Assembly (NCBI RefSeq): GCF_000144625.1
Contig: NC_014376.1
Span: forward strand, 434,001-498,000
Reading direction: 5' to 3'
Length of the DNA: 64,000 nucleotides
Source: [Clostridium] saccharolyticum WM1
Lineage (GTDB): Bacteria; Bacillota; Clostridia; Lachnospirales; Lachnospiraceae
Shown: piece by piece, positions 8,165 through 15,823 of the stretch
Layout of the letters: the number at the start of each line of letters is the position of its first letter
How positions within the stretch are numbered: the first letter of the stretch is position 1
Made by a program: the position numbers and the translations under genes
Notes under the pieces: generated by a model
What the model saw: only the letters and a program-made list of their open reading frames with translations
Databases searched by the model: none
What the model was told of the DNA's origin: nothing

Positions 8165-9064
8165 ATGAATTTCATGAACAAAAATGGAACTGCCGGAATA
8201 ACAGTGAAGTCCCAGAGGCAAGGCTACTACTTTACTCTGCCGATTGCCGTCATGTTGGCTGCCCTTATCATTTATCCTATGGTTTATGGGTTCTATATCA
8301 GCTTTTTCAACACAAACCTGGTGACCAAATGGAATTTTGTAGGCTTGAAATATTATGCAGCAGCATTCAAAGAAGCAGCCTTTTACCAGTCGGTTCTGCT
8401 GACCACCATGTTTATGGTCCTGGTCGTGGGAGGACATTTTATTCTGGGATTTATTCTGGCATCGCTGCTTAACCGGGAATTTAAAGGGAGAACCGTTTTC
8501 CGGGTCATTTTCATGCTTCCCTGGTTTTTCCCAGAGGCTGTGGTGGCCCTTTTATTTACCTGGATCATGAACCCTATGTATGGGATCCTAAACAGTGCTT
8601 TAAAAGGACTCGGGCTCATATCCACCAATATCTCCTGGCTGGGAAGTAAGGAGCTGGCTTTTCCGGCAGTGGTATTTGTCTGCATCTGGAAGGGATTTCC
8701 CCTGGTCATGACCATGATCCTGGCAGGCTTACAGAGTATATCCAGGGACTATTATGAGGCGGCGGAAATCGACGGCGCCAGCAAATGGAATCAATTCCGG
8801 TATATTACCGTTCCATCCTTAAGGCCCATTCTGACAACGGTTCTGATCCTGGACTGCGTCTGGTGGTTTAAGCAGTATACCCTGGTTTATACCATGACAG
8901 CAGGCGGACCGGGAACTGCAACGAATTTAATCAGCTTAAGCATCTATGGAACGGCCTTTCATGATTTAAGATTCGGAAAAGCTTCTGCCTGGGGAATTCT
9001 GGTGTTTTTCATATGCTATTTGATCAGTCTGGTAAGTAAGGTGGTGACTAAGGAGAATGAGTAG
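8165..9064 (+). CDS. Sugar ABC transporter permease, MalF-like
   Basis: A 299-residue inner permease with six predicted membrane segments, the first at about residues 22-44. The cytoplasmic EAA loop reads YEAAEIDGASKWNQFRYITV (about residues 198-217), which docks the ATPase. A GAAGGGAG site precedes the ATG. The 3' end overlaps the next permease gene by 8 bp, a sign of translational coupling. No ATP-binding subunit is encoded nearby, so a shared MsmK/UgpC-type ATPase from elsewhere probably powers it, as is common for Firmicute sugar importers. Confidence 0.93.
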   Translation: MNFMNKNGTAGITVKSQRQGYYFTLPIAVMLAALIIYPMVYGFYISFFNTNLVTKWNFVGLKYYAAAFKEAAFYQSVLLTTMFMVLVVGGHFILGFILASLLNREFKGRTVFRVIFMLPWFFPEAVVALLFTWIMNPMYGILNSALKGLGLISTNISWLGSKELAFPAVVFVCIWKGFPLVMTMILAGLQSISRDYYEAAEIDGASKWNQFRYITVPSLRPILTTVLILDCVWWFKQYTLVYTMTAGGPGTATNLISLSIYGTAFHDLRFGKASAWGILVFFICYLISLVSKVVTKENE

Positions 9065-9896
9065 ATCAAAAAAGAAAAGAAACAGCTTGTTTTCAACTTA
9101 TGCCATATTGGTTTTCATGGCTTCTTTTATTGTGGTCCCGGTTTTATGGATGATATCCACCGCTTTTAAGACCGAACCACAGACGTATTATCCTCAGCCA
9201 AAGTGGATTCCGGATCCGTTTTCCCTGGATTCCTTCCGGAAATTTTTCAATACTTATAACTTTGGGCGCATGACCCTAAACAGTCTGGTGGTCTGCCTAT
9301 CTGCCATGATCATCTGCGTGGCCTGTGCCTGCCTTGCCGGATACGGAGTGACCAGATTCCGGTTTAAGGGAAGAAAACAGCTGATGAGCTTTCTTCTTAT
9401 TACACAGATGTTTCCGGGAGTTATGCTGGTGGTGCCGTTTTACGCAGTGCTCTCCAAGTATCATCTTGTCAACTCCCTTCTTGGACTGGTCATTGTATAT
9501 GCGGCCACAAATATCGCCTTCAGCACATGGATGATCGTTTCCTATTTTAAGACCATTCCCCTGGAGCTTGATGAGGCGGCACGGGTGGATGGAGCATCCA
9601 GCTTCCGCATCTTCTGGAATATTATCCTTCCCCTGATCGTTCCCGGAATAGCAGCGGTAGCCATGTTTGTGCTGTTTAACGGTTGGAATGAATATATGTT
9701 TTCTTCTGTTCTGGTATCCAAGGATGAATTAAAGACGCTCACCGTTGGGATCATTTCCTTAAATTCCCAATATCAAATTAAATGGAATGACTTAATGGCA
9801 GCATCCAGCATATCCAGTCTTCCTTTGGTAATTCTGTTTGTAAGCTTTCAGAAGTATTTTATCGCTGGAATGACCGGAGGGGCTGTAAAGAGCTGA
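9057..9896 (+). CDS. Sugar ABC transporter permease, MalG-like
   Basis: A 279-residue partner permease with six predicted membrane segments. The EAA loop reads ELDEAARVDGASSFRIFWNI (about residues 170-189) and the LPLIVPG that follows is typical of the MalG subfamily. Its start overlaps the end of the first permease gene. With the lipoprotein and the MalF-like protein it forms a carbohydrate uptake type 1 importer. Confidence 0.93.
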   Translation: MSRSKKKRNSLFSTYAILVFMASFIVVPVLWMISTAFKTEPQTYYPQPKWIPDPFSLDSFRKFFNTYNFGRMTLNSLVVCLSAMIICVACACLAGYGVTRFRFKGRKQLMSFLLITQMFPGVMLVVPFYAVLSKYHLVNSLLGLVIVYAATNIAFSTWMIVSYFKTIPLELDEAARVDGASSFRIFWNIILPLIVPGIAAVAMFVLFNGWNEYMFSSVLVSKDELKTLTVGIISLNSQYQIKWNDLMAASSISSLPLVILFVSFQKYFIAGMTGGAVKS

Positions 9897-9930
9897 TTTG
9901 CAGAGAATATGACTTACGGAGGTAATCAAA

Positions 9931-11145
9931 ATGGATCATATAAAAATCCATGACATTAAAGTTTTTGTAACAGCTCCAAGAAAAATCAACCTGGTTGTGG
10001 TAAAGGTAGAAACAACAGAGCCGGAGCTATACGGATATGGCTGTGCCACCTTTACATGGAGGCATAAGGCGGTGGTCACAGCCATTGAAGAATACCTTCG
10101 GCCAATGCTCAAGGGAAAGCCTGCTGACGACATCGAAGGAATCTGGCAGACGATGATGGGTAGCTCCTACTGGAGAAACGGGCCGGTCTTAAATAATGCC
10201 ATCTCCGGTGTGGACGAGGCCTTGTGGGACATTAAGGCAAAACGGGCGGGTATGCCCCTTCATAGCCTGCTTGGCGGAAAATGCCGGGAAGGAATTGCGG
10301 TTTACCGTCATGCGGACGGAAGCTCTATGGAAGAGGTGGAAGAGTGCATCCGTGGCTACATGGAAGAAGGATACCGTTACATCAGATGCCATATGGGTAC
10401 CTATGGCGGAAACTTTGACGGAAAGATCCAAAGAATTGTAAAGCCAGCCAATGCCCCGGAAGGAGCATATTTCCATCCCAGAATGTACATGAACAGTGTT
10501 TATAAGCTGTTTGACCGGGTCCGGAGGGACATTGGCTGGGATATAGAGCTTATGCATGATGTCCACGAGCGCTTAAGCTTTGCCGAAACCCTGGAGTTTG
10601 CCCGGGAAATGGAGCAGTACAAGCTGTTCTTCTTAGAGGATTCTCTCTCCCCGGAGCACGTGGAGTTCTTTAAGACCCTGCGGCACCATACCATCCTTCC
10701 TCTGGCCATGGGAGAGCTGTTTACCAATCCCAATGAATGGAAGTCCATCGTACAAAATCAATGGATTGATTATATGAGAGTACATTTAAGTGATATCGGA
10801 GGATTGACCCCTGCCAGAAAGCTGGCTCATTTTTGTGAGGCCTATGGGGTACGGACTGCATGGCACGGACCAAATGACTTATCTCCTATTGGAATGGCGG
10901 TACAGATGCATCTGGATTTAAACAGCCATAATTTCGGCATACAGGAATTTTCCGGCTTCAGCAATGAAGAGCAGGAGGTATTTCCAGGCTGCCCGGTGAT
11001 CAGGGAAGGGTATGCCTATGTAAATGATAATCCGGGAATCGGAGTGGGATTTGACGAAAATGCGGCAAGGAAATATCCGGAAGTGGATATGGATCACGGC
11101 TGGCTGTTTTCCAGGCTTCCTGATGGAACACCGGTCCGGCCTTAA
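9931..11145 (+). CDS. Enolase-superfamily sugar acid dehydratase, ManD/RspA subgroup
   Basis: A 404-residue member of the D-mannonate dehydratase subgroup, which dehydrates D-mannonate or D-gluconate to 2-keto-3-deoxygluconate. The expected metal ligands Asp210, Glu236 and Glu262 and the acid/base His212 (MHDVHERL) are all present at the subgroup's usual numbers, as are the TAWHGPNDLSP segment (His312) and Glu339. Residue 314 is proline. From memory, this position separates high-efficiency (Ala) from low-efficiency or promiscuous (Pro) members, so strict mannonate specificity should not be assumed. It is 34 bp after the permease gene, behind a GGAGG site, and so belongs to the importer operon. 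Confidence 0.9.
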   Translation: MDHIKIHDIKVFVTAPRKINLVVVKVETTEPELYGYGCATFTWRHKAVVTAIEEYLRPMLKGKPADDIEGIWQTMMGSSYWRNGPVLNNAISGVDEALWDIKAKRAGMPLHSLLGGKCREGIAVYRHADGSSMEEVEECIRGYMEEGYRYIRCHMGTYGGNFDGKIQRIVKPANAPEGAYFHPRMYMNSVYKLFDRVRRDIGWDIELMHDVHERLSFAETLEFAREMEQYKLFFLEDSLSPEHVEFFKTLRHHTILPLAMGELFTNPNEWKSIVQNQWIDYMRVHLSDIGGLTPARKLAHFCEAYGVRTAWHGPNDLSPIGMAVQMHLDLNSHNFGIQEFSGFSNEEQEVFPGCPVIREGYAYVNDNPGIGVGFDENAARKYPEVDMDHGWLFSRLPDGTPVRP

Positions 11146-11299
11146 TAATAAAGTACGGATTACATACGACAGAGGAAGCACTTCCGGCAGGGAATGGTCA
11201 ATTAGTTTCTTTGATCCTCCCGGCCGGACTTGCAATTTCTCTCCATACGTGATATAATGACCAAATACCGTAAATACCATTGTTTTTCATAAAAAAAGA

Positions 11300-11328
11300 T
11301 TGACGAATCCTGCCTCATATGTTATAGT
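11300..11328 (+). promoter_or_regulatory. Sigma-A-type promoter of the rpmG-secE-nusG-rplKA transcript
   Basis: TTGACG (11300-11305), a 17-bp spacer, and TATAGT (11323-11328). It precedes rpmG by about 110 bp. The 290-bp gap after the dehydratase gene holds no other recognisable feature. Confidence 0.7.
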
Positions 11329-11435
11329 AATTGGGCGAATGGAAGAGCTTAGGTCTTTTTTTTATGCTCAAAATTACTTGCAGCAGATGAAGAGACTGAA
11401 ACACAACAACGAAAATTTAAGTGGAGGTGGAAGTC

Positions 11436-11585
11436 GTGCGCACAAAAATCACACTGGCATGTACTGAATGCAAACAGCGTAATTACAACATGACCAAGGA
11501 TAAGAAGACTCATCCTGACAGAATGGAAACCAAGAAGTACTGCAGATTCTGTAAGAGCCATACGATGCACAAGGAAACAAAGTAA
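11436..11585 (+). CDS. rpmG: 50S ribosomal protein L33
   Basis: A 49-residue protein starting at GTG 11436 behind GGAGGTGG. The CTEC and CRFC pairs are the zinc-binding cysteines of the C+ form of L33, and [18 protein letters not shown] is characteristic. Its place directly before secE and nusG is the usual Firmicute order. Confidence 0.95.
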   Translation: MRTKITLACTECKQRNYNMTKDKKTHPDRMETKKYCRFCKSHTMHKETK

Positions 11586-11604
11586 TCAGTTTGTAAAGGA
11601 CGTG

Positions 11605-11669
11605 AAGGTTGAAAGAAAGACGTCTTCCAACCTTGAATTTGTGAAGTGACTGGATATGCAAGCATATCC
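11605..11669 (+). other. Two intercistronic hairpins between rpmG and secE
   Basis: The first pairs AAGGTTG (11605-11611) with CAACCTT (11628-11634). The second pairs GGATATGC (11652-11659) with GCATATCC (11662-11669) across two bases. No T-run follows either, so they are more likely processing or stability elements than terminators. In many Firmicutes a tRNA-Trp gene sits near here; I see none. Confidence 0.5.
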
Positions 11670-11693
11670 GTTTCCTTCATTAGGAGGCAAATT

Positions 11694-11897
11694 ATGGGAG
11701 ATACAGTGAACAACGAGGGTGCACAGAAGAGGAACTTTTTTAAGGGTCTGAAAGCTGAGTTTGCGAAAATCGTTTGGCCTGACAAAGAAACCGTAACGAA
11801 ACAGACGATCGCTGTTATGTCATCAGCGATTGCTTTAGGATTGATTATTGCGATTATTGATCTGATCATCAAGTTTGGTCTCAGTTTTGTCTTATAA
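11694..11897 (+). CDS. secE: Preprotein translocase subunit SecE
   Basis: A 67-residue membrane protein of the SecYEG channel. The amphipathic KGLKAEFAKIVWPDKETV block is the SecE signature and is followed by one membrane span (about residues 40-62). TAGGAGG lies just before the ATG at 11694; a longer in-frame start at 11646 lacks a site. nusG follows 23 bp later. Confidence 0.95.
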   Translation: MGDTVNNEGAQKRNFFKGLKAEFAKIVWPDKETVTKQTIAVMSSAIALGLIIAIIDLIIKFGLSFVL

Positions 11898-11920
11898 TTC
11901 GTAAGGGTTAAGGTGAGTTT

Positions 11921-12436
11921 ATGTCAGAAGCACATTGGTATGTAGTCCATACCTATTCAGGTTATGAGAACAAAGTAAAAGTTGACATTGAGAAAACAAT
12001 CGAAAACAGAAACTTGCAGGATCAGATTCTGGAAGTATCGGTTCCGTTGGAATCCGTCATTGAACTGAAAAATGGCGTTGAGAAGAAGGCCGATAAAAAG
12101 ATGTTTCCCGGCTACGTACTGATTCACATGGTCATGAATGACGACACATGGTATGTGGTGCGTAACACCCGTGGAGTGACAGGCTTTGTAGGTCCTGGAT
12201 CAAAACCGGTTCCTCTGACAGAAGAAGAGATGGAGAAACTTGGGTTCAAGAACGAAGAGATTATCGTTGGCTTTGAAGAGGGAGATACTGTTGTGGTAAC
12301 TTCCGGTGCATGGAAAGATACCGTTGGTGCTATCAAGTCCATCAATGAAGGTAAGAAAACCATCACCATGAGCGTTGAGATGTTCGGCCGGGAAACTCCG
12401 GTGGAATTAAATTTCAGCGAAGTAAAAAAGATGTAA
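11921..12436 (+). CDS. nusG: Transcription termination/antitermination protein NusG
   Basis: A 171-residue NusG with an N-terminal NGN domain (HWYVVHTYSGYENKVK; MFPGYVLIHMVMND; RNTRGVTGFVGPG) and a C-terminal KOW domain (GDTVVVTSGAWKDTVGAIKS). It binds RNA polymerase and couples it to ribosomes or Rho; rho is also present in this window. Confidence 0.97.
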   Translation: MSEAHWYVVHTYSGYENKVKVDIEKTIENRNLQDQILEVSVPLESVIELKNGVEKKADKKMFPGYVLIHMVMNDDTWYVVRNTRGVTGFVGPGSKPVPLTEEEMEKLGFKNEEIIVGFEEGDTVVVTSGAWKDTVGAIKSINEGKKTITMSVEMFGRETPVELNFSEVKKM

Positions 12437-12470
12437 CAAGTAAAAGCGGCTTATACCGGTGTATAGGCTC

Positions 12471-12498
12471 GTGGGAGGGAAATCCCCGACAATACCAC
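12471..12498 (+). promoter_or_regulatory. Ribosomal protein L1 binding site in the rplK leader (23S rRNA mimic)
   Basis: The leader contains GTGGGAG, a short GGG/CCC stem, and AATACCAC, closing as a GTGG/CCAC helix. This copies the L1 site of 23S rRNA, where GUGGGAG faces AAUACCAC. It lies 22 nt before the rplK start. L1 is known to repress its own operon by binding such a site. An almost identical copy precedes rplA. Confidence 0.75.
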
Positions 12499-12520
12499 AT
12501 TTATTAGGAGGTGCCTAATT

Positions 12521-12949
12521 ATGGCAAAGAAAGTAACGGGATATATCAAATTGCAGATTCCAGCAGGAAAGGCTACACCAGCTCCTCCTGTAGGTCCGGC
12601 ACTTGGACAGCATGGTGTAAACATTGTACAGTTTACAAAGGAATTTAACGCTAGAACGGCTGATCAGGGAGACTTAATCATTCCGGTTGTTATCACTGTT
12701 TATGCTGACAGAAGCTTTAGCTTCATAACCAAGACTCCGCCTGCTGCTGTATTATTGAAGAAGGCCTGCAAGATCAAATCCGGATCTGCGGTTCCCAATA
12801 AGACAAAGGTAGCTACAATTACCAAGGCTGAATTACAGAAGATTGCTGAGCTGAAGATGCCAGACTTAAATGCTGCATCCGTTGAGACAGCTATGAGCAT
12901 GATCGCCGGTACCGCAAGAAGTATGGGTATCACGGTAGTAGAGGCATAA
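12521..12949 (+). CDS. rplK: 50S ribosomal protein L11
   Basis: A 142-residue L11 of usual length. The N-terminal [20 protein letters not shown] and the C-terminal RNA-binding part ([19 protein letters not shown]) are clear. An AGGAGG site precedes the ATG. An L1-binding mimic lies in its leader, and a recurrent hairpin element follows its stop. Confidence 0.97.
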   Translation: MAKKVTGYIKLQIPAGKATPAPPVGPALGQHGVNIVQFTKEFNARTADQGDLIIPVVITVYADRSFSFITKTPPAAVLLKKACKIKSGSAVPNKTKVATITKAELQKIAELKMPDLNAASVETAMSMIAGTARSMGITVVEA

Positions 12950-13037
12950 TTTTCTTATTAAAAGCGGGCGCAAGCGCAGCTTGAATTTAGAAAACAGCCG
13001 TTCGAAGAGCCGTAAGGCCAATCGGACTTCCTTATAA
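12944..13037 (+). repeat. Recurrent post-stop hairpin element, copy 1 (rplK-rplA gap)
   Basis: It begins at the last codons of rplK. After TAATTTTCTTATTAAA comes hairpin 1 (AGC, CGC, AA loop, GCG, GCT), then ATTTAGAAAACAGCC, then hairpin 2: GTTCGA with TCGGAC outside, GCC-GTAA-GGC inside, and ending ACTTCCTTAT. The order and conserved blocks recur after rplJ and rpmE. There is no T-run, so it is not a plain terminator. Confidence 0.7.
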
Positions 13038-13063
13038 TATAGCAGTGATGATGTTTTAAGAAC

Positions 13064-13092
13064 GTGGGAGGGAAAATCCCCGACAATACCAC
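13064..13092 (+). promoter_or_regulatory. Second L1 binding-site mimic, upstream of rplA
   Basis: It repeats the rplK-leader site with one extra A in the loop: GTGGGAG, a GGG/CCC stem, then AATACCAC. It ends one base before the TAGGAGG of rplA, so bound L1 would directly block ribosome entry on its own gene. Confidence 0.75.
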
Positions 13093-13108
13093 TAGGAGGT
13101 TATTTAGA

Positions 13109-13804
13109 ATGAAAAGAGGAAAAAGATACGCAGAGGCAGCTAAAACAGTAGATCGTTCTGTTCTCTACGATGCACCGGCAGCAATCTCTTTAGTTAAGCA
13201 GAATGCAAGTGCTAAATTTGATGAAACCATTGAAGCTCATATCAGAACCGGTTGTGACGGACGTCACGCAGACCAGCAGATCCGTGGCGCAGTTGTACTT
13301 CCCCACGGTACAGGTAAGACCGTTCGTATTTTAGTTTTCGCTAAAGGCCCGAAAGCTGATGAAGCACAGGCTGCAGGCGCAGATTACGTTGGAGCTGAGG
13401 AACTGATTCCGAAGATCCAGAACGAAGGCTGGCTGGATTTTGATGTAGTTGTTGCTACACCAGATATGATGGGTGTTGTTGGACGTCTGGGACGTGTCCT
13501 GGGACCAAAGGGCTTAATGCCGAACCCAAAAGCTGGTACAGTTACCATGGATGTAACAAAAGCAATCAACGATATCAAAGCTGGTAAGGTTGAGTACAGA
13601 CTTGATAAGACAAATATTATCCACGTGCCAGTTGGAAAAGCTTCTTTCGCAGAAGAACAGTTAGCGGACAACTTCCAGACGCTTGTTGATGCAATCATCA
13701 AAGCAAGACCAAGTACAGTTAAAGGTGCTTACTTAAAGAGTGTTACACTGGCTTCCACTATGGGACCCGGCGTAAAGCTGAACGTAGCAAAGTTAATGAG
13801 CTAA
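13109..13804 (+). CDS. rplA: 50S ribosomal protein L1
   Basis: A 231-residue L1 of normal length with the signature [20 protein letters not shown] and the [20 protein letters not shown] segment. The ATG at 13109 follows AGGAGGT at 13094-13100. A longer in-frame start at 13064 is a GTG inside the L1-binding site and is rejected. L1 is also the likely repressor of rplK-rplA. Confidence 0.97.
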   Translation: MKRGKRYAEAAKTVDRSVLYDAPAAISLVKQNASAKFDETIEAHIRTGCDGRHADQQIRGAVVLPHGTGKTVRILVFAKGPKADEAQAAGADYVGAEELIPKIQNEGWLDFDVVVATPDMMGVVGRLGRVLGPKGLMPNPKAGTVTMDVTKAINDIKAGKVEYRLDKTNIIHVPVGKASFAEEQLADNFQTLVDAIIKARPSTVKGAYLKSVTLASTMGPGVKLNVAKLMS

Positions 13805-13817
13805 TTTTGTTTTGTGG

Positions 13818-13846
13818 TTGACATTAATTATAAATAATGTTATAAT
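13818..13846 (+). promoter_or_regulatory. Strong promoter of the rplJ-rplL transcript
   Basis: TTGACA (13818-13823), 17-bp spacer, TATAAT (13841-13846): a perfect consensus. It feeds the L10 leader, so rplJL can be transcribed separately from rplKA. Confidence 0.9.
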
Positions 13847-13854
13847 ATTTCAGT

Positions 13855-13983
13855 ATTAACTGCCGAAGACAGCAGGTGCCGTAAGGCATAAGGTGCAAAC
13901 GCCTGCCGAGGAATGTACAAGAATCATTTTTTATAAATGAATTGTAGACCTCTCTGTCCATATGGCGGAGAGGTTTTTCTTTG
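13855..13983 (+). ncRNA. L10 (rplJ) leader RNA with attenuator
   Basis: The conserved CTGCCGAAGACAGCAGG...GCCTGCCGAGG core (13860-13912) is the known L10 leader bound by the L10-(L12)4 complex. It is followed by an intrinsic terminator hairpin (ACCTCTCT 13948-13955 with GGAGAGGT 13967-13974, then T-rich). Excess L10/L12 is expected to favour termination before rplJ. A further hairpin (about 13999-14023) lies just before the rplJ ribosome binding site. Confidence 0.9.
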
Positions 13984-14048
13984 CGGTTTATACGAGCGGA
14001 CCTTTTCGGGCAACCGGAAGGTTCAGACTAAACAGGAGGTAAACCATA

Positions 14049-14552
14049 ATGGCAAAAGTTGAATTAAAACAGCCAGTTGTAAGCGAGATCAAGGAATTAC
14101 TCGACGGCGCTGAGTCAGCGGTAGTTGTAGATTACCGTGGTATCACAGTTGCTCAGGATACAGCGCTTCGTAAGAAATTAAGAGAGGCCGGTGTTTCCTA
14201 CAAAGTATATAAGAATACTATGATCCGTTTTGCAGCTAAGGGTACAGCATTTGAAGCACTGGATCCAAATCTGGAAGGACCTACAGCAATCGCTGTATCC
14301 AAGACAGATGCAACCGCTCCGGCTAGAATCCTGGCTGAATTTGCTAAGACAGCTCCGGCTCTTGAAATCAAGGGCGGCGTTGTAGAAGGCAATTACTACG
14401 ATGCAAAGGGTATGGAGAAGATCTCCGGCATTCCTTCCAGAGAGATCCTTCTTGGAAAGCTGCTTGGAAGCATGCAGTCTCCTATCGCAAACATTGCCCG
14501 CGTTCTCAAGCAGATTGCAGATGCTCAGGGCGGAGAAGCGGCAGAGGCTTAA
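14049..14552 (+). CDS. rplJ: 50S ribosomal protein L10
   Basis: A 167-residue L10, the base of the L7/L12 stalk. The N-terminal KQPVVSEIKELLDGAESAVV and YRGITVAQDTALRKKLREAG segments are typical, and the C-terminal helix (PIANIARVLKQIADAQ) is the dock for L12 dimers. CAGGAGG precedes the ATG. It is controlled by its leader RNA. Confidence 0.97.
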   Translation: MAKVELKQPVVSEIKELLDGAESAVVVDYRGITVAQDTALRKKLREAGVSYKVYKNTMIRFAAKGTAFEALDPNLEGPTAIAVSKTDATAPARILAEFAKTAPALEIKGGVVEGNYYDAKGMEKISGIPSREILLGKLLGSMQSPIANIARVLKQIADAQGGEAAEA

Positions 14553-14637
14553 TTTTCTTAATAAAAGCATGCTGAGAGCTGCTTAAGATTAGAAAATCAG
14601 CCGTTCGAGAAGCCAAAGGCGAATCGAACTTCCTAAA
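14547..14637 (+). repeat. Recurrent post-stop hairpin element, copy 2 (rplJ-rplL gap)
   Basis: Starting at the rplJ stop: TAATTTTCTTAATAAA, hairpin 1 (AAGC/GCTT outer, GCT/AGC inner), GATTAGAAAATCAGCC, then hairpin 2 with GTTCGA pairing TCGAAC around GAA-GCC-AAA-GGC-GAA. It is the most regular of the four copies and ends shortly before the rplL ribosome binding site. Confidence 0.75.
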
Positions 14638-14670
14638 AAATAAACATATTAAATACGGAGGTATATTATC

Positions 14671-15042
14671 ATGGCAAAGTTAACAACAGCTGAATTTATC
14701 GAAGCGATCAAAGAATTATCTGTATTAGAATTAAACGAATTAGTAAAGGCATGTGAGGAAGAATTTGGTGTATCTGCAGCAGCAGGCGTGGTAGTTGCAG
14801 CAGCAGGCCCAGCAGCAGCTGAGGAAGAGAAGACTGAATTCGACGTAGAATTAACAGAAGTTGGCCCTAACAAGGTTAAGGTTATCAAGGTTGTTCGTGA
14901 AGCTACCGGCTTAGGCTTAAAGGAAGCAAAAGACGTAGTTGACGGCGCTCCTAAGGTATTAAAGGCTGGCGCTTCCAAGGAAGAGGCTGAGCAGATCAAG
15001 GCTTCCTTAGAGGCTGAAGGCGCAAAAGTAACCTTAAAGTAA
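14671..15042 (+). CDS. rplL: 50S ribosomal protein L7/L12
   Basis: A 123-residue stalk protein: an N-terminal dimerisation domain (residues 1-33), an Ala/Glu hinge ([19 protein letters not shown]), and a C-terminal factor-binding domain ([20 protein letters not shown]). It recruits translation GTPases. A terminator and a cold-shock gene follow, rather than rpoB as in many Firmicutes. Confidence 0.97.
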   Translation: MAKLTTAEFIEAIKELSVLELNELVKACEEEFGVSAAAGVVVAAAGPAAAEEEKTEFDVELTEVGPNKVKVIKVVREATGLGLKEAKDVVDGAPKVLKAGASKEEAEQIKASLEAEGAKVTLK

Positions 15043-15062
15043 TTATATTTTATGGTTGTTTT

Positions 15063-15110
15063 GGACAGGGATTGTCTCCTTTCAACAGGGACAGGACCCT
15101 GTCCTTTCTC
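15063..15110 (+). terminator. Probable terminator after rplL
   Basis: GGACAGGG (15063-15070) can pair with CCCTGTCC (15097-15104), followed by TTTCTC. An alternative shorter hairpin is possible in the same stretch. Confidence 0.55.
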
Positions 15111-15131
15111 ATGTAAAATAACACAATAGTC

Positions 15132-15160
15132 TTGACAATTTTGCAAATTCGGGGTAGAAT
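15132..15160 (+). promoter_or_regulatory. Promoter of the cold-shock gene
   Basis: TTGACA (15132-15137), 17-bp spacer, TAGAAT (15155-15160). The start codon is about 135 nt downstream, giving a long 5' leader as is usual for cold-shock genes. Confidence 0.85.
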
Positions 15161-15190
15161 GTATCTGTATTATCGAATGGAGTTATGATT

Positions 15191-15250
15191 TCACATATTT
15201 TTGTAAGTCATTATTTTCGGATGATGATTTACAAAAATATGTGATTTTTT
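15191..15250 (+). promoter_or_regulatory. Terminator-like hairpin in the cold-shock 5' leader (attenuator or RNA thermosensor candidate)
   Basis: A perfect 16-bp inverted repeat (TCACATATTTTTGTAA at 15191-15206 with its complement at 15229-15244), a loop with a further TCAT/ATGA pairing, and six T. It lies between the promoter and the ribosome binding site, so it could end transcription early or change shape with temperature. Confidence 0.65.
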
Positions 15251-15299
15251 GTTTCAGGCGATATATCAAATATTTTTTATTTTATAGGAGGTACACGTT

Positions 15300-15503
15300 A
15301 TGAACAACGGTACAGTAAAATGGTTTAATGGTGCTAAGGGATATGGTTTCATCGTAAATGACGCAACAGGCGAGGAAGTTTTCGTACATTTCTCCGGCAT
15401 CGTTGCTGATGGTTACAAGACTCTGGAAGAAGGCCAGAAAGTAACTTATGAAACAACAGAAGGAAACCGTGGTCTGCAGGCAGTTAACGTTTGCATGGCT
15501 TAA
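15300..15503 (+). CDS. Cold-shock domain protein (CspA family)
   Basis: A 67-residue single-domain protein with the RNP1 motif GYGFIV (KGYGFI) and RNP2-like VFVHFSGI, which bind single-stranded RNA or DNA and melt mRNA structure. TAGGAGG precedes the ATG. It has its own promoter, structured leader and terminator, so it is a single-gene unit. Confidence 0.95.
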   Translation: MNNGTVKWFNGAKGYGFIVNDATGEEVFVHFSGIVADGYKTLEEGQKVTYETTEGNRGLQAVNVCMA

Positions 15504-15530
15504 GTAAAACTTCCGCTTATAGGTAGGCTT

Positions 15531-15570
15531 AAGGGCTGTTCTCATTTCGAATGGGAGCAGCCCTTTTCTT
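15531..15570 (+). terminator. Intrinsic terminator of the cold-shock gene
   Basis: AAGGGCTG pairs with CAGCCCTT and CTCATT with AATGGG around a TTCG-type loop, followed by TTTCTTT. Confidence 0.9.
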
Positions 15571-15823
15571 TCCTGTTGGTAGAATAATTGTATCACGGTC
15601 CATTGATTTATCTTAAGAGATGACCGCAGTTTTTCATAAGGGGCTATGGTCTGCTGCATCAGAGCAATATTAGATCGTGTATATTTTTTTAGTACAGTTA
15701 TATCCTGGTATAGGGGCATTTAAGAGAAAAGATAGAAAAAGCCAGAAATGTTTTGGTATTATTTTACTGTAATACTCCATAGATTTATTAATAATGATGA
15801 CAGAAAGCTGAGCTTATGGGATT
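15571..15823. other. Intergenic stretch before the deacetylase gene, nothing recognised
   Basis: About 250 bp with no gene, RNA or repeat that I can recognise. The ribosome binding site of the following gene is weak. Confidence 0.4.

Noticed and set aside
11586..11693. A tRNA gene in the rpmG-secE gap, as in some Firmicutes
   Set aside because: The hairpins there do not form a cloverleaf, and no T-loop or acceptor stem is present.
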